From Candidatus Phycosocius bacilliformis (GTDB taxonomy: Bacteria > Pseudomonadota > Alphaproteobacteria > Caulobacterales > Aquidulcibacteraceae), in NCBI RefSeq assembly GCF_003112735.1, contig NZ_BFBR01000003.1, forward strand, positions 1-64,000: 64,000 bases of DNA, in the 5' to 3' direction. The translations under genes were made by a program, and so were the position numbers. Under the pieces are notes generated by a model. It ran no database searches and was not told where the DNA came from. It saw only the letters and a list, made by a program, of their open reading frames with translations. Positions 36,420-46,004 of the stretch are shown in pieces; positions within the stretch are counted from its first letter, which is position 1, and each line of letters starts with the position of its first letter.

Positions 36420-36584
36420 CTAAGGGCGCGCGCTTGAGGCCTCCTTACCACCATCCCAAACCTGAACGTCGAATCCGCGACGCTGCTGATCTTGTCGGGC
36501 GATGATCAGGGTGGCACTTGCAGCCAGAACAAGGGCGATACAGAGCCAGCCGCGAACCGTCGAAAGGAAGTTTTGCCGCCTCAT
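36420..36584 (-). CDS. 54-residue single-pass membrane protein, last gene of ABC exporter operon
   Basis: This short gene reads from the ATG at 36584 to a TAG. Its start overlaps the TGA of the ABC ATPase gene in an ATGA arrangement, the same coupling seen between permease and ATPase. The product starts MRRQNFLSTVRG, has one membrane segment (WLCIALVLAASATLIIA, ~residues 13-29) and a ~25-residue hydrophilic tail (RQDQQRRGFDVQVWDGG then KEASSARP). The positive N-terminus suggests N-in topology with the tail in the periplasm. Coupled translation is the main argument that it is real. It may be a small subunit or regulator of the transporter; no family is recognised. Confidence 0.6.
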   Translation of the reverse strand: MRRQNFLSTVRGWLCIALVLAASATLIIARQDQQRRGFDVQVWDGGKEASSARP

Positions 36585-37282
36585 GCTGGGTCCTGCAGCT
36601 GGTCGTGGATGAGGCTACCCGCTTGTAGCGTTATAACCCGATCACAAAATGGAATGAGGCGTTCATCATGAGTGGCACAAACAATCGTAGCGCCGCGCTG
36701 GCGCACAACGTGTTGGAAAAGTTCCCCAATCAGGCGCGCGTTATCAGTATCAAGCGCTGAGGTTGGTTCATCGCAGAAGAGAATAGCTGGCTGCTTGGCC
36801 AACATACGGGCGATAGCAACACGCTGATTTTGCCCGCCAGACAATTGCGTCGGCAAGGCTCCTTCCCGTGCGCTCAGTCCAACGTGATCCAGCGCTTCTG
36901 TCGCGCGCAAGCGCGCAACTTGTCGATCCACGCCCAATTGCCGCAATGGAACATAAATCTGCTGCCATGCGGTGAGAGAAGGAAAAAGCCCAGGACTTTG
37001 GAATACAAAGCCGCAGGCATCACGTCTAAAGGCTGCCGCGGACTGATTACCACGTGCCCAGATATCTCGCCCCTGAAAATGGACTTCGCCCCGATCAGGC
37101 CGCTGAAGCCCTGACATGGCGGCTAAGAGGCAAGATTTTCCAGATCCACTGGCCCCCAACACAATGACAAAACTTGCGGGCGCAATTTCCAATGTAACAT
37201 CATCGAGGGCCCGCACGGCGTTCGGCTCGCGCCCGAACCATTTGGATAGCCCAATTGCATGCAAACCCGTCTCGGTTCTCAT
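36581..37282 (-). CDS. ABC transporter ATP-binding protein (LolD/MacB-like)
   Basis: 233 residues. Walker A is GASGSGKSC (~residue 39), Q-loop GFVFQSPGLFPSLTAWQQI, signature LSGGQNQRVAIARML, Walker B ILFCDEP, and H-loop CATHDERLIPFCDRVITL. It belongs to the LolD/MacB/DevA-type ATPases that pair with FtsX-like permeases to move lipids, lipoproteins or peptides, or act mechanically from the inner membrane. It overlaps the permease gene by 4 bp and the small membrane gene downstream by 3 bp. Confidence 0.93.
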   Translation of the reverse strand: MRTETGLHAIGLSKWFGREPNAVRALDDVTLEIAPASFVIVLGASGSGKSCLLAAMSGLQRPDRGEVHFQGRDIWARGNQSAAAFRRDACGFVFQSPGLFPSLTAWQQIYVPLRQLGVDRQVARLRATEALDHVGLSAREGALPTQLSGGQNQRVAIARMLAKQPAILFCDEPTSALDTDNARLIGELFQHVVRQRGATIVCATHDERLIPFCDRVITLQAGSLIHDQLQDPA

Positions 37283-38403
37283 CGCAAGAGCTGCACTGGC
37301 TTGAGAGTGAGGACCGAAGGAATGGCGACAAGACCAGCCAAAACTGCTGTCACCAGTATGATACCGCTGATCGGTAGTATTTGTGCCAGATGCAACGCGA
37401 TGGGGACATCAAACCGCTCCAGCACCATCTGCCCCACGAGGGCAGTCGGGATGGCAAGCGCGGCTGCAATGAGACCAAGCCAAAGGGCCTGTTCAAGCAC
37501 TATCAGGCCGATCCGCCAGCGCGTCACCCCGATTGCAACAAGGGTGGCCAATTCAGATCGCTGTCCGGCAATCATGGACTGGACGGACTGGGCGATGATG
37601 AGCAGAGCAATCAGGCCAACGGCTGTCGCCAGATAGAGATAGGCCCGCACATCCTGATTTTGCTCTATACCCTCCTGAACCAAACCGCGCACATAGTCCT
37701 CACGGCTCATCGCCTGAGCACCGAAAAGATGAAGTACCTGATTGAGGCGACCCAATGTCTCTGACAGCAGCTGCCCTTTTTGCCCACGCACAAGGATGAT
37801 GCGCGGCTTAAGTGGTTCCGTTCTAGGTATCGCCGGCACCAATAAATCACGAGTTTGCTGGGAAACAAGGCTGCCATTACGGCCAAAACCGCCTTTGATC
37901 CGACCGACGATCTGAAGGCGGTGACCTGCCACGACAAAACTGTCACCAAGACGAAAGCCGGTCATTTCGGCGTCTTTATCTGTCAGAAGAACATGACCGG
38001 GTGTGACCAAAAGCTGCCGACTTGCTTGCGACAATGCCCTCGGGGCTGAAAGTCCCGGTCCAGTGACGTCAACAGCCAAAGCCGCCAGAGGATAGCCCGT
38101 TGGCCCGGCCGCCAAATCAACCATCGACCTGCTACGGACTTCAAATGCTTCTACCACCGAGCTGGCCCGGACCCGAGCCTCAACCTCAGGCGTCATCGGC
38201 TGCAAGTCTAATAAGGTGCCAGATGTCGAAACAACCACGATCGGGGCACTGATCTGTTGTTCAAAACGCACCAAGCGATCAAGATAATGGTTTGAGAGGC
38301 CCACTTGCAGATAGACAACGACACCCGCCAGCGTCAGCGTTACAATGGCGAACCATGCCCGTAACCACATGTGCGACAATTGTTGCTGGGCCAATGAATG
38401 CAT
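37279..38403 (-). CDS. FtsX/MacB-type ABC transporter permease
   Basis: 374 residues with the typical 1+3 topology: TM1 (~15-33), a large periplasmic domain (~35-245), then three C-terminal TMs (AYLYLATAVGLIALLIIAQ, IVLEQALWLGLIAAALAIPTA, ISGIILVTAVLAGLVAIPSVL). A permease box (SELATLVAIGVTRWRIGL) marks the FtsX/DevC family. No membrane-fusion (DevB/MacA) gene is adjacent; only a 54-residue single-pass protein closes the operon. Substrate unknown. Confidence 0.88.
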   Translation of the reverse strand: MHSLAQQQLSHMWLRAWFAIVTLTLAGVVVYLQVGLSNHYLDRLVRFEQQISAPIVVVSTSGTLLDLQPMTPEVEARVRASSVVEAFEVRSRSMVDLAAGPTGYPLAALAVDVTGPGLSAPRALSQASRQLLVTPGHVLLTDKDAEMTGFRLGDSFVVAGHRLQIVGRIKGGFGRNGSLVSQQTRDLLVPAIPRTEPLKPRIILVRGQKGQLLSETLGRLNQVLHLFGAQAMSREDYVRGLVQEGIEQNQDVRAYLYLATAVGLIALLIIAQSVQSMIAGQRSELATLVAIGVTRWRIGLIVLEQALWLGLIAAALAIPTALVGQMVLERFDVPIALHLAQILPISGIILVTAVLAGLVAIPSVLTLKPVQLLR

Positions 38404-38555
38404 GAAATCGACTCATCGCGGCTCACCTGAGCTGGCCACGCATTCACACTAGCCCATGATTCCGTTCACTTCCCGACAGGCCACGTGCCGTATTTATCTC
38501 AAATTGCAGTGACGGATTGAAGGCTTTATCAGCGTCAATCGGTTAGCATTGTCCG

Positions 38556-39020
38556 ATGTTGAGCTATTATGTGCAGGCGATCCTGCAAATGTTTGATATC
38601 AGTGGCCGCATGAATCGGCGGGCCTTCTGGTACTTCCTGCTGATGGTCGCAGCACTGACCTCTCTTGCCATTGCCGTGGATAGCGTGACCGTTTTGTCGG
38701 CGCTGGCGCAGGGCAATTTGAAGGTCGAAGTGGGTGTCAGCGCGTCGGGCATGCCCGAGATCAACACCGGAATCCAGATCGGCGCACTGACGAAACTATT
38801 TGCCACTTTGCATGCCCTGCCGCTGTTCACGGCAAGCATTCGCCGCCTCCATGATATCGGCAAAAGTGGGCTATGGATGATCCTGCATGTGGTCCCCATT
38901 ATTGGCAGTTTGACGCTTTTGTCGTGGTATGCGCGGCCAACCGATCCCGATTCCGAACATGGCGATGCGCCGCGCGAACGCCTTACGCGGGCCAATTGGG
39001 CCGACCGGACTCAGTTCTAG
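38556..39020 (+). CDS. DUF805 membrane protein
   Basis: 154 residues. The DUF805 layout is clear: FDISGRMNRRAFWYFLL, a membrane segment, an extramembrane insertion (~50-80), then RRLHDIGKSGLWMIL and a final TM (VVPIIGSLTLLSWYARP). Its function is unknown; the family are small inner-membrane proteins. A stretch of palindromic repeats begins 40 bp downstream. Confidence 0.9.
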   Translation: MLSYYVQAILQMFDISGRMNRRAFWYFLLMVAALTSLAIAVDSVTVLSALAQGNLKVEVGVSASGMPEINTGIQIGALTKLFATLHALPLFTASIRRLHDIGKSGLWMILHVVPIIGSLTLLSWYARPTDPDSEHGDAPRERLTRANWADRTQF

Positions 39021-39060
39021 TTCCGCTCTGAGCGCGACGGGCTTTACGGTTCATCTCTGC

Positions 39061-39264
39061 CGGATCGGCTTTGCCGTCCGGGATGACAACTCCAACCACA
39101 TGTCATCCCCGCCGAAGCGCAGCGAAGAGCGGGGACCTCGTGGTGTTTATGTGCTGGGGGGTCCCGGATCGGCTACCGCCGTCCGGGACGACAGCGTGTT
39201 GTATAAATTGATGTTTCTAACTACGCGTCATCCCCGCCGGAGCGCAGCGCAGAGCGGGGACCTC
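39061..39264 (-). repeat. palindromic repeat cluster, reverse orientation (half + full + half unit)
   Basis: The units are in the opposite orientation to those at 1.3 and 13 kb: a left-hairpin half at 39061-39087, a complete unit at 39102-39193 and a right-hairpin half at 39227-39264. The sequence before the last half (TTGTATAAATTGATGTTTCT) recurs almost unchanged before the copy at 49148, so the repeated module extends beyond the palindromes. Confidence 0.85.
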
Positions 39265-39282
39265 CATTCGCGCTATCAGAAA

Positions 39283-39627
39283 TCAGCCTGCGATGGCGGC
39301 AGCGTCCTTTTCGCCAGTGCGGATGCGTAACGCCATTTCCACATCGACCACAAATATCTTGCCGTCACCAATCTTGCCGGTATTGGCCGCACCAGCCAAA
39401 GCCTCCACCACTTTGTCGACCATGTCGTCGGTTACCACGGCTTCGATTTTGACTTTGGGCAGCAGCTTCACTTCATATTCGGCGCCACGATAAACTTCGG
39501 TCTTGCCCTTCTGGCGGCCATAGCCGCGCACTTCGGTGACCGTCAGCCCCGAAATCCCGGCTTCGGTGGCGGCATCGAGAACCGCATCCAGACGGCTTGG
39601 CTTGATAATGGCGGTAACCAGCTTCAT
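39283..39627 (-). CDS. P-II nitrogen regulatory protein (GlnB/GlnK)
   Basis: The ATG at 39627 (MKLVTAIIKPSRLDAVL) gives 114 residues, standard for PII. The T-loop carries Tyr51 (KTEVYRGAEY), the uridylylation site; the B-loop TGKIGDGKIFV and the C-terminal IRTGEKDAAAI are present. PII integrates glutamine, 2-oxoglutarate and ATP/ADP signals and binds AmtB or the NtrB/GlnE systems. Neither amtB nor glnA is adjacent, so GlnB cannot be told from GlnK by context. The upstream region (39628-39792) shows no exact sigma-54 site. Confidence 0.95.
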   Translation of the reverse strand: MKLVTAIIKPSRLDAVLDAATEAGISGLTVTEVRGYGRQKGKTEVYRGAEYEVKLLPKVKIEAVVTDDMVDKVVEALAGAANTGKIGDGKIFVVDVEMALRIRTGEKDAAAIAG

Positions 39628-39792
39628 TCTGTTCCCCTCACGTCGCAGCGGGCGTGGCACATCTTACCACAAGCCCCTTCTATCTCACCGCCTAGATTAG
39701 ACGATCAAACGCACTTGTGACCCGCTTTTAATGCCTGACCGCATTGCAGCCATCAATCGCTCAAAAAATATGCGACTTTGCTGGCCAATGCC

Positions 39793-40512
39793 TTAAAAAC
39801 GTGCGGCAGCAGGCTGGGCCAGCAGAACGCGGCGGCCTTGACCCGGCAGGCTGTCGGCATAAAGCCGCTTGACCGCATCGACCAGAATGAGACCACCCAA
39901 AGCGGGCCACACCCGTTCCCCCACCCCTTCCCAGGTTTCAGCTGCCCCGCCTGTGGTCATTTTCCACGCTAAAGGTGGGGCATAGAGCGCGCGCGACCAT
40001 GCCATAGGCTGGAACATGGCGTCAGCCAACAAGGTCGACAATTGGCTGCGACTATAGGGTCTGCCTTGACCAAAGGGGGTGGACTCCGCCCGTGCCCAGA
40101 TGCCGCCGCGATTGGCCACCGCCATCATCAAACGGCCCTCAGGAGCCAAAAGTCGCCAGAGTTCGCGCAAGAGGCCACGGGGATTTTCAGCCTCTTCCAG
40201 CGCGTGCACACAAATGATGCGGTCAAACACAGCCTCTGTGAAGGGCATGCGGTCTTCATCGCCAATACATGCCAGATTCGGTCCAACTGAAGGCCAACGC
40301 TCCACCCCTTGCGTGGCCGGCATCAATGCCGTCACCCGGCGGGCTCGTTCCAGCCAAGGGGACAGGAAAGGCGTCGCATAGCCAAAGCCCAGCACATCAA
40401 GGCCCTGACAATCCCCCCATGCATCGATAATGCGACGACCCACCATGGCTTGGGCTGTCAGACCCAAGGGGCTGGCATAGAAACTTTGCAGGGCCAGAAC
40501 GTCGACACGCAT
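39793..40512 (-). CDS. SAM-dependent methyltransferase (type 11)
   Basis: 239 residues. A Rossmann-like methyltransferase with a slightly unusual glycine motif (GLDVLGFGYATPFL, ~residue 37), followed by RIICVHALEEAENPRGLLRELWRLLAPEGRLMMAVANRGG, the typical post-motif segment. The substrate is unknown. It is divergent from gloB with 41 bp between the starts, an arrangement I recall from other alphaproteobacteria, so a shared promoter region is likely. Confidence 0.88.
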   Translation of the reverse strand: MRVDVLALQSFYASPLGLTAQAMVGRRIIDAWGDCQGLDVLGFGYATPFLSPWLERARRVTALMPATQGVERWPSVGPNLACIGDEDRMPFTEAVFDRIICVHALEEAENPRGLLRELWRLLAPEGRLMMAVANRGGIWARAESTPFGQGRPYSRSQLSTLLADAMFQPMAWSRALYAPPLAWKMTTGGAAETWEGVGERVWPALGGLILVDAVKRLYADSLPGQGRRVLLAQPAAARF

Positions 40513-40553
40513 GAGGGCTAGGATAAAGCAAATTTCTGACCTAAAGGACAGAC

Positions 40554-41321
40554 ATGCTGCTCATTCACATGTTTGCCTGCCTGTCCGACAATTATGGCTT
40601 TCTGATCCGGGATTCGGCGTCGGGCAAGGTTGCCTGTATCGATACACCCGATGCCACCGCCATTTTGGCCGAAGCCGACAAGCTGGGCTGGCAGATTGAT
40701 GAGATCTGGAACACGCATTGGCATCCTGATCATGCCGGGGGCAATCAGGCGATTGAGAAAGCCCATGGGGCGCGCTCCCTTGGCCCGGCAGAAGTTGATC
40801 AGCGTATCAGCCCACTTTCCCAGATCGTCCACCCCGGCGAAATGCTCCGCCTTGGGGACAGCAGCGCCGAGGTTCTCGATGTCGGCGGTCACACATTGGG
40901 TCACATCGCTTTTCACTTTGCGGCCGATCAGGTCGCTTTTGTCGGCGATAGCCTGTTTGCCCTAGGCTGTGGGCGTTTGTTTGAAGGCAGTGCTGAACAG
41001 GCTTGGAACAGCCTCTCGCGCCTGATGGCCCTGCCGGATGAAACCCGAATCTATTGCGCGCATGAATATACCGCCGCCAACGCCCGCTTTTGCGCCACCA
41101 TCGAGGCAGACAATGCTGCCCTCCAAGCGCGGCTTGAGGAGATCACCCGGCTGCGCCAAGACAACCAACCGACAGTGCCCACGACCATCGGATTGGAGCG
41201 GGCCACCAATCCGTTTGTGCGGGCCGATATGGCCAGCGTGCGCGCTGCTGTGGCGGCGGACGCCTCCCTGCCAGCCCATGAGGTGTTTGCGATCATTCGC
41301 AAGCGGAAGGACACTTTCTGA
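40554..41321 (+). CDS. gloB: hydroxyacylglutathione hydrolase (glyoxalase II)
   Basis: 255 residues. A metallo-beta-lactamase fold with metal site THWHPDHAGG (His55, His57, Asp59, His60), HTLGHIAFHF, a metal Asp in FVGDSLFALGCGRLFEG, and HEYTAANARF. The C-terminal HAGH substrate domain ends with ATNPFVRADMASVRAAV...HEVFAIIRKRKDTF. It hydrolyses S-lactoylglutathione to lactate and glutathione. The stop overlaps the next start (TGATG). Confidence 0.96.
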   Translation: MLLIHMFACLSDNYGFLIRDSASGKVACIDTPDATAILAEADKLGWQIDEIWNTHWHPDHAGGNQAIEKAHGARSLGPAEVDQRISPLSQIVHPGEMLRLGDSSAEVLDVGGHTLGHIAFHFAADQVAFVGDSLFALGCGRLFEGSAEQAWNSLSRLMALPDETRIYCAHEYTAANARFCATIEADNAALQARLEEITRLRQDNQPTVPTTIGLERATNPFVRADMASVRAAVAADASLPAHEVFAIIRKRKDTF

Positions 41322-41773
41322 TGCAGCGCGCCATATCAGGGGATTTAAGCGCCAGCGAAATCATCGGTCTGCTCACGATGAAACCCCATCCCGAGGGCGG
41401 CCATTATGTTGAGACCTTTCGCGACCCAAAAGGTCCTGCAGAGCGCGGCCACTCAACCAGCATCTATTTTCTGTTGCAGGCGGGCGAGATCTCGGCCTGG
41501 CATCGGGTTGATGCGGCTGAACATTGGTTCTGGCATGCTGGCGGGCCACTTGCGCTGTCGATCAGTGAGGATGGCCAAACCGCCTATGCCCATCATCTCG
41601 GGCCTGATCTGCGCGCGGGGCAACGCCCGCAAGCGGTCGTGCCAGCCGGGGCATGGCAGGCCGCAGAAAGCCTCGGGGCGTGGACATTGGTCAGCTGCGT
41701 GGTGGCACCGGGATTTGTGTTCGACCGATTTGAGCTGGCCGACCCGGATTGGTTTCCCGGCAAAAAGGCGTAG
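41321..41773 (+). CDS. DUF985 cupin family protein
   Basis: 150 residues with the DUF985 RmlC-like cupin signature: LLTMKPHPEGGHYVETFRD, TSIYFLLQAGEISAWHRVDAAEHWFWHAGGPL, VVPAGAWQAAESLGAWTLVSCVVAPGFVFDRFELAD. The family is small, with no settled function. Translationally coupled to gloB. Confidence 0.92.
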   Translation: MQRAISGDLSASEIIGLLTMKPHPEGGHYVETFRDPKGPAERGHSTSIYFLLQAGEISAWHRVDAAEHWFWHAGGPLALSISEDGQTAYAHHLGPDLRAGQRPQAVVPAGAWQAAESLGAWTLVSCVVAPGFVFDRFELADPDWFPGKKA

Positions 41774-41849
41774 CGCCCTCATCCCTATGGCGCGCAGACG
41801 GATTTGGCCTCAGACGCCACGACAAGCGCCGTGACCCGACGCTCTAAAC

Positions 41850-42539
41850 TCATCCAGCCTTGTCGAGCGCATAGCCAGCCGAGCGCACCGTGCGGATCGG
41901 ATCGAATTCATCGCCCTCGTTCAAAGCCTTGCGCAGCCGTCCGACATGCACATCCACCGTGCGGGCTTCGACATAGACATCCGAGCCCCACACCGCGTCG
42001 AGCAATTGTTCGCGCGAAAACACCCGACCTGGATGCTGCATGAAATAATCCAGCAAGCGGAACTCGGTCGGGCCTAAATGCACATCGCGGTCGCCGCGCT
42101 TAACGCGGTAGGACACACGGTCCACCACAATATCGCCAAACACCAGACGATCATCTGCAAGACCCGGGCGGATTCGGCGCAGGACAGCGCGAACACGGGC
42201 TAAAAGCTCTGTCGTCGAAAACGGCTTGGTGACATAATCATCCGCCCCGGTATCAAGCCCGCGGATGCGATCAGATTCCTCGCCGCGCGCTGTCAGCATG
42301 ATGATTGGAATATTGCGCGCATCGGGCTTGGCCCGCAGCCGCCGACATACTTCAATGCCAGGCACTTTGGGCAGCATCCAGTCCAGAATAACAAGGTCTG
42401 GCAAACGCTCTGCAGCCATCATCATGGCCTCTTCCCCGTCGGTTGCCACGCCGACCTGATAGCCGTCCTTCTCCAGATTATAGCGCAGCAAAGTGGCCAG
42501 CGCGTCTTCATCTTCTACGACAAGGACATAGGGGGTCAT
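41850..42539 (-). CDS. phoB: phosphate regulon response regulator PhoB
   Basis: 229 residues. The receiver has Asp53 (VILDWMLPKVPG) and the switch Lys (YVTKPF). The C-terminal winged helix has LGPTEFRLLDYFMQHPGRVFSREQLLDAVWG and the recognition helix region RTVDVHVGRLRKAL. It is activated by PhoR under phosphate limitation and binds PHO boxes, two of which are proposed in this window. It overlaps phoU by 4 bp. Confidence 0.97.
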   Translation of the reverse strand: MTPYVLVVEDEDALATLLRYNLEKDGYQVGVATDGEEAMMMAAERLPDLVILDWMLPKVPGIEVCRRLRAKPDARNIPIIMLTARGEESDRIRGLDTGADDYVTKPFSTTELLARVRAVLRRIRPGLADDRLVFGDIVVDRVSYRVKRGDRDVHLGPTEFRLLDYFMQHPGRVFSREQLLDAVWGSDVYVEARTVDVHVGRLRKALNEGDEFDPIRTVRSAGYALDKAG

Positions 42540-43261
42540 TTTGAGGACTCCGAATTAGGAGGTGGTAAGGGCGGCATGGCTGGATCGACCGCCTTAGGCC
42601 GGTCTGTGCCAATGTCTTCCCCGGTTTCAAGATAATAGATGACCTCGGCCATATTGGTGCAGTGATCGCCGATGCGCTCAAGGTTCTTGGCAACAAACAG
42701 CAAATGCGCGCCCGGCCCGATCATGCGGGGATCTTCCATCATATAGGTCAGCAATTCGCGGAACAGCGAATTATAATGCTCGTCCAATTCCTCGTCCTGC
42801 ATCCAGACGGAGACGGCTCCTGCCACCTCATGGGAGGCAAAAGTGTCGAGGATTTGCTTTAATTGCGTGACAGCAATTTTGCCCATGCGCTCAACACTGC
42901 GGGTCAGAGCGATGGGGTCAAACTCCTGAATGGTGAGAGCCCGTTTCGCGATATTTTTGGCCAAATCACCAATACGCTCAAGATCACCTGCCAGCTTCAG
43001 GGCCGCCACGGTCTGGCGCAAGTCGCGCCCTAGAGGCTGGCGCAGGGCCAATAGACGCATGATTTTGCGTTCAATCTCACGCTGGAGTTCATCAATCTTT
43101 TTGTCGCCATCAATCACGGTCCGCGCGAGCCCCGCGTCGCGACGGGCCATGGCCGTGATGGCATCGCTTAGGGCTTGTTCGGAATAACCGCCCATGCGGT
43201 TGAGATCAGCCCCCAAGGCTTCCAATTCTTCGGTAAAAGCACGGACGGTATGTTCTGTCAT
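42536..43261 (-). CDS. phoU: phosphate signalling protein PhoU
   Basis: 241 residues. Two PhoU three-helix repeats are visible, each with the metal-binding E/DxxxD-type helices (DELQREIERKIMRLLALRQPLGRDLR and LAKNIAKRA; MIGPGAHLLFVAKNLERIGDHCTNMAEVIYY). PhoU couples the state of the Pst transporter to PhoR. The C-terminus is a proline-rich tail. Confidence 0.96.
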   Translation of the reverse strand: MTEHTVRAFTEELEALGADLNRMGGYSEQALSDAITAMARRDAGLARTVIDGDKKIDELQREIERKIMRLLALRQPLGRDLRQTVAALKLAGDLERIGDLAKNIAKRALTIQEFDPIALTRSVERMGKIAVTQLKQILDTFASHEVAGAVSVWMQDEELDEHYNSLFRELLTYMMEDPRMIGPGAHLLFVAKNLERIGDHCTNMAEVIYYLETGEDIGTDRPKAVDPAMPPLPPPNSESSK

Positions 43262-43324
43262 GTCGGTCTACTCGCTTGGCGCCCCAGGATCGGGCACGCC
43301 GGGCAAACAAGAAAAGGGAGCGGA

Positions 43325-44173
43325 TCAGCCAAATCGACCAGTAATATAATCCTGTGTCCGGCTGTCACGGGGATTGGTGAAGATTTCCTCGGTGGGGCCT
43401 GCTTCAACCAACCGTCCCATGTGGAAGAAGGCGGTACGCTGGCTGACGCGCGCGGCTTGGGCCATCGAGTGGGTGACGATGATGATGCAATAGTTTTGGC
43501 GCAACTCGTCGATCAATTCTTCGATCTTAGCGGTGGCAATCGGGTCCAGAGCTGAACAAGGCTCGTCCATCAGGATGATTTCAGGATTGACGGCAATGGC
43601 GCGCGCAATCACCAGACGCTGCTGCTGGCCACCCGACAGTCCGGTACCTGGCTGATGCAGGCGATCCTTAACCTCATCCCACAGGCCTGCTTTACGCAAG
43701 CTTTGCTCAACAATACGCTCCAACCCCTGCTTATCATTGGCGATGCCGTGAATGCGGGGCCCATAAGCGACGTTTTCGAAAATCGTTTTCGGGAATGGAT
43801 TGGGCTTCTGGAACACCATACCCACAGAGGCGCGCAACACCACCGGATCAATTGCCTTGTCGTTCACATCGCGACCATCGACTTGGATGCTGCCCATGAC
43901 TTTGCAGGTATCGATCGTGTCATTCATGCGGTTGATGCAGCGCAGGAAGGTGGATTTGCCGCAGCCCGAGGGGCCGATAAAGGCCGTGACCGACGCGTCG
44001 GGTACATCCAGCGAGACATCAAAGAGTGCTTGCTTGGCCCCATAGAAAACATTGATGTCGCGCGTACGAACCTTGGCGGAAATGCCGGGTAAAATGCCGG
44101 TGGTTTGCTGGGCCGCGCTGATGAGTTCATCAGGACTGGCATCGGAAACGGTCTGGGAAAAGGTGTTCATCAT
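43325..44173 (-). CDS. pstB: phosphate ABC transporter ATP-binding protein PstB
   Basis: 282 residues with a ~30-residue N-terminal extension before the conserved core ([21 protein letters not shown]). Walker [10 protein letters not shown], the PstB-typical [20 protein letters not shown], signature [16 protein letters not shown], Walker [13 protein letters not shown], and [20 protein letters not shown] are all present. Starts one base after the pstA stop. Confidence 0.98.
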   Translation of the reverse strand: MMNTFSQTVSDASPDELISAAQQTTGILPGISAKVRTRDINVFYGAKQALFDVSLDVPDASVTAFIGPSGCGKSTFLRCINRMNDTIDTCKVMGSIQVDGRDVNDKAIDPVVLRASVGMVFQKPNPFPKTIFENVAYGPRIHGIANDKQGLERIVEQSLRKAGLWDEVKDRLHQPGTGLSGGQQQRLVIARAIAVNPEIILMDEPCSALDPIATAKIEELIDELRQNYCIIIVTHSMAQAARVSQRTAFFHMGRLVEAGPTEEIFTNPRDSRTQDYITGRFG

Positions 44174-44174
44174 T

Positions 44175-46004
44175 TTACCACCTGCGCTCGAACTTGCGCC
44201 GCAGGAAGATTGCGACGGCGTTCATCAAGATCATGAAGAGAAGAAGGATCAGAATGGCCATGGCGGTGCGTGGTTCCCACGCCCGTTCAGGTCGGCCTGC
44301 CCACATGAACAATTCCACCGGCAGCACTGTGGCTGAATCGGTGAAGCTGGTTGGGATGTCAGCGATGAAAGCGACCATGCCAATCATCAAAAGCGGTGCG
44401 GTTTCACCCAAAGCATGGGCCATCGCCAAGATAGAACCCGTCATGATGCCGGGCATGGCCAGTGGCAACACATGGTGGAACACCGCCTGCATGCGCGAGG
44501 CCCCGACACCAAGGGCGGCTTCGCGGATTGAGGGGGGCACGGATTTCAAAGCAGCCCGCGAGGCAATGATGATCACGGGAAGGCTCATCAAGGTCAGCAC
44601 GATCCCCCCCACGATGGGGGCGGAGCGCGGCATGTTGAAGAAGGTCAAGAAGACGGCAAAACCCAACAAACCGAAGACGATGGACGGCACCGCTGCCAGA
44701 TTATTGATATTGACTTCGATGAAGTCCGTCAGCGCATTCTTGGGCGCAAACTCTTCCAGATAGACCGCAGTCGCCACGCCAATCGGCACCGCCGTGCAGA
44801 AGGTGACCAGCAAGGTCAGGATTGTGCCGACCAGCGCCGACAGGATTCCGGCCAACTCAGGCTCATTGGAATCTGAACGGGTGAAGATCGTGGTGTTGAG
44901 CGCGGGCTTGATCGCCCCAGTGGCTTGCAACTGGCGACCAAAGGCAATCACTTCATCATTGACAGCCCGGCCATTCTGAGGCGTGGCGAGTTGCACTGTT
45001 CGCCATGCAGGATCTGTCCGCGTGCTGGTGTCACGGATCAGAAGGACACCCGTGGCGGCATTGGCGCTGATGCGGGTTAATTTATAAGTCGCCCCACCGC
45101 GCTCGACCAGAATGGTGGGTTTGTCATCGCTAAATGCAATGGCCCCACCATCGCCTTGAATGGCGGCCTTATAGGCAGCCAGATTGAGCTGATCATTCGT
45201 GATCTCATCAGCCAAGCTGGCTGCGGTGGTCTCGGCCTGATCGGCAAGTGCTTCGGCGGCGGCAAGCCCCGGTGCCTCACTGGCCTTAAGGGCAAGAGCC
45301 CGCGCCTTCAGCGTCTCAACTTGAGCCTTGGCAATCGCCAGGCGCTGCTGTTTGGGGCCAAGCGCCGTTTCCAGATCGCGCACGGTTGCCTGCAAATCCT
45401 GGCGCAGATTGGCAATCGGCTTGGCAAAAGGTGCCCGGCCACCAGAAAGCACAAAACTGCCATCATTTTGAGCGGTGACGGTCAGATCATCTGATCCTTC
45501 GCTCACCCGCGTTTTGCCATAGGCCCCCTTCAAGAACAGGTCGAGATCGTCATTGATCGGCAACGAAACCTCAAGGCTTTTGCCGATCAGGCTGGGATCG
45601 GCCGCAATCGTGCGACCAATGGGGACAGCAGCCAGCGAGGTGACCACGTCGAACAGGTCATCCAACGTGCCGTCAGCCTCGGCAGTCGGGAAACGGGCAA
45701 TCAGCCCGTCCTGCACCATGCCGTAAAAATTGCCCTGTTCGCGAATGTCTGACGGCACACGCTTGCCAAGTGGGTCAGCCTTGTCGGGGGTGACCTGAAT
45801 GGTCAGATGCAGCCGATTTTCGGTCAATGCAGGCACCGACTGGGCCATCACCGACAGCAGCAACAGCGCACATGCGGCAATGGCTGTTGATACCATGGCG
45901 ATACCAAACCAGCGAAAGCGGGTTTCCGCGGCATAGCGGCGGCGAATCTGCTGGTTGACAAGATCGCGCATGGCCGTGCGGGAGGGGGTGACAGGCTCAC
46001 TCAT
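44175..46004 (-). CDS. pstA: phosphate ABC transporter permease PstA with large N-terminal insert
   Basis: 609 residues, about twice the E. coli PstA. TM1 (~37-60) is followed by a ~310-residue extracytoplasmic region containing a coiled coil ([23 protein letters not shown], ~220-280). The standard permease domain follows (~390-600: [50 protein letters not shown], the EAA loop [30 protein letters not shown]). The extra N-terminal domain (DUF3333 type) is known from alphaproteobacterial PstA; its role is unknown. Overlaps pstC by 8 bp. Confidence 0.95.
   Translation of the reverse strand: MSEPVTPSRTAMRDLVNQQIRRRYAAETRFRWFGIAMVSTAIAACALLLLSVMAQSVPALTENRLHLTIQVTPDKADPLGKRVPSDIREQGNFYGMVQDGLIARFPTAEADGTLDDLFDVVTSLAAVPIGRTIAADPSLIGKSLEVSLPINDDLDLFLKGAYGKTRVSEGSDDLTVTAQNDGSFVLSGGRAPFAKPIANLRQDLQATVRDLETALGPKQQRLAIAKAQVETLKARALALKASEAPGLAAAEALADQAETTAASLADEITNDQLNLAAYKAAIQGDGGAIAFSDDKPTILVERGGATYKLTRISANAATGVLLIRDTSTRTDPAWRTVQLATPQNGRAVNDEVIAFGRQLQATGAIKPALNTTIFTRSDSNEPELAGILSALVGTILTLLVTFCTAVPIGVATAVYLEEFAPKNALTDFIEVNINNLAAVPSIVFGLLGFAVFLTFFNMPRSAPIVGGIVLTLMSLPVIIIASRAALKSVPPSIREAALGVGASRMQAVFHHVLPLAMPGIMTGSILAMAHALGETAPLLMIGMVAFIADIPTSFTDSATVLPVELFMWAGRPERAWEPRTAMAILILLLFMILMNAVAIFLRRKFERRW

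Noticed and set aside
39690-39790. Sigma-54 promoter upstream of the PII gene
   Set aside because: The best match (TTGGCC...CGCA on the minus strand) has 11 instead of 10 bases between GG and GC and lacks the TTGC core.
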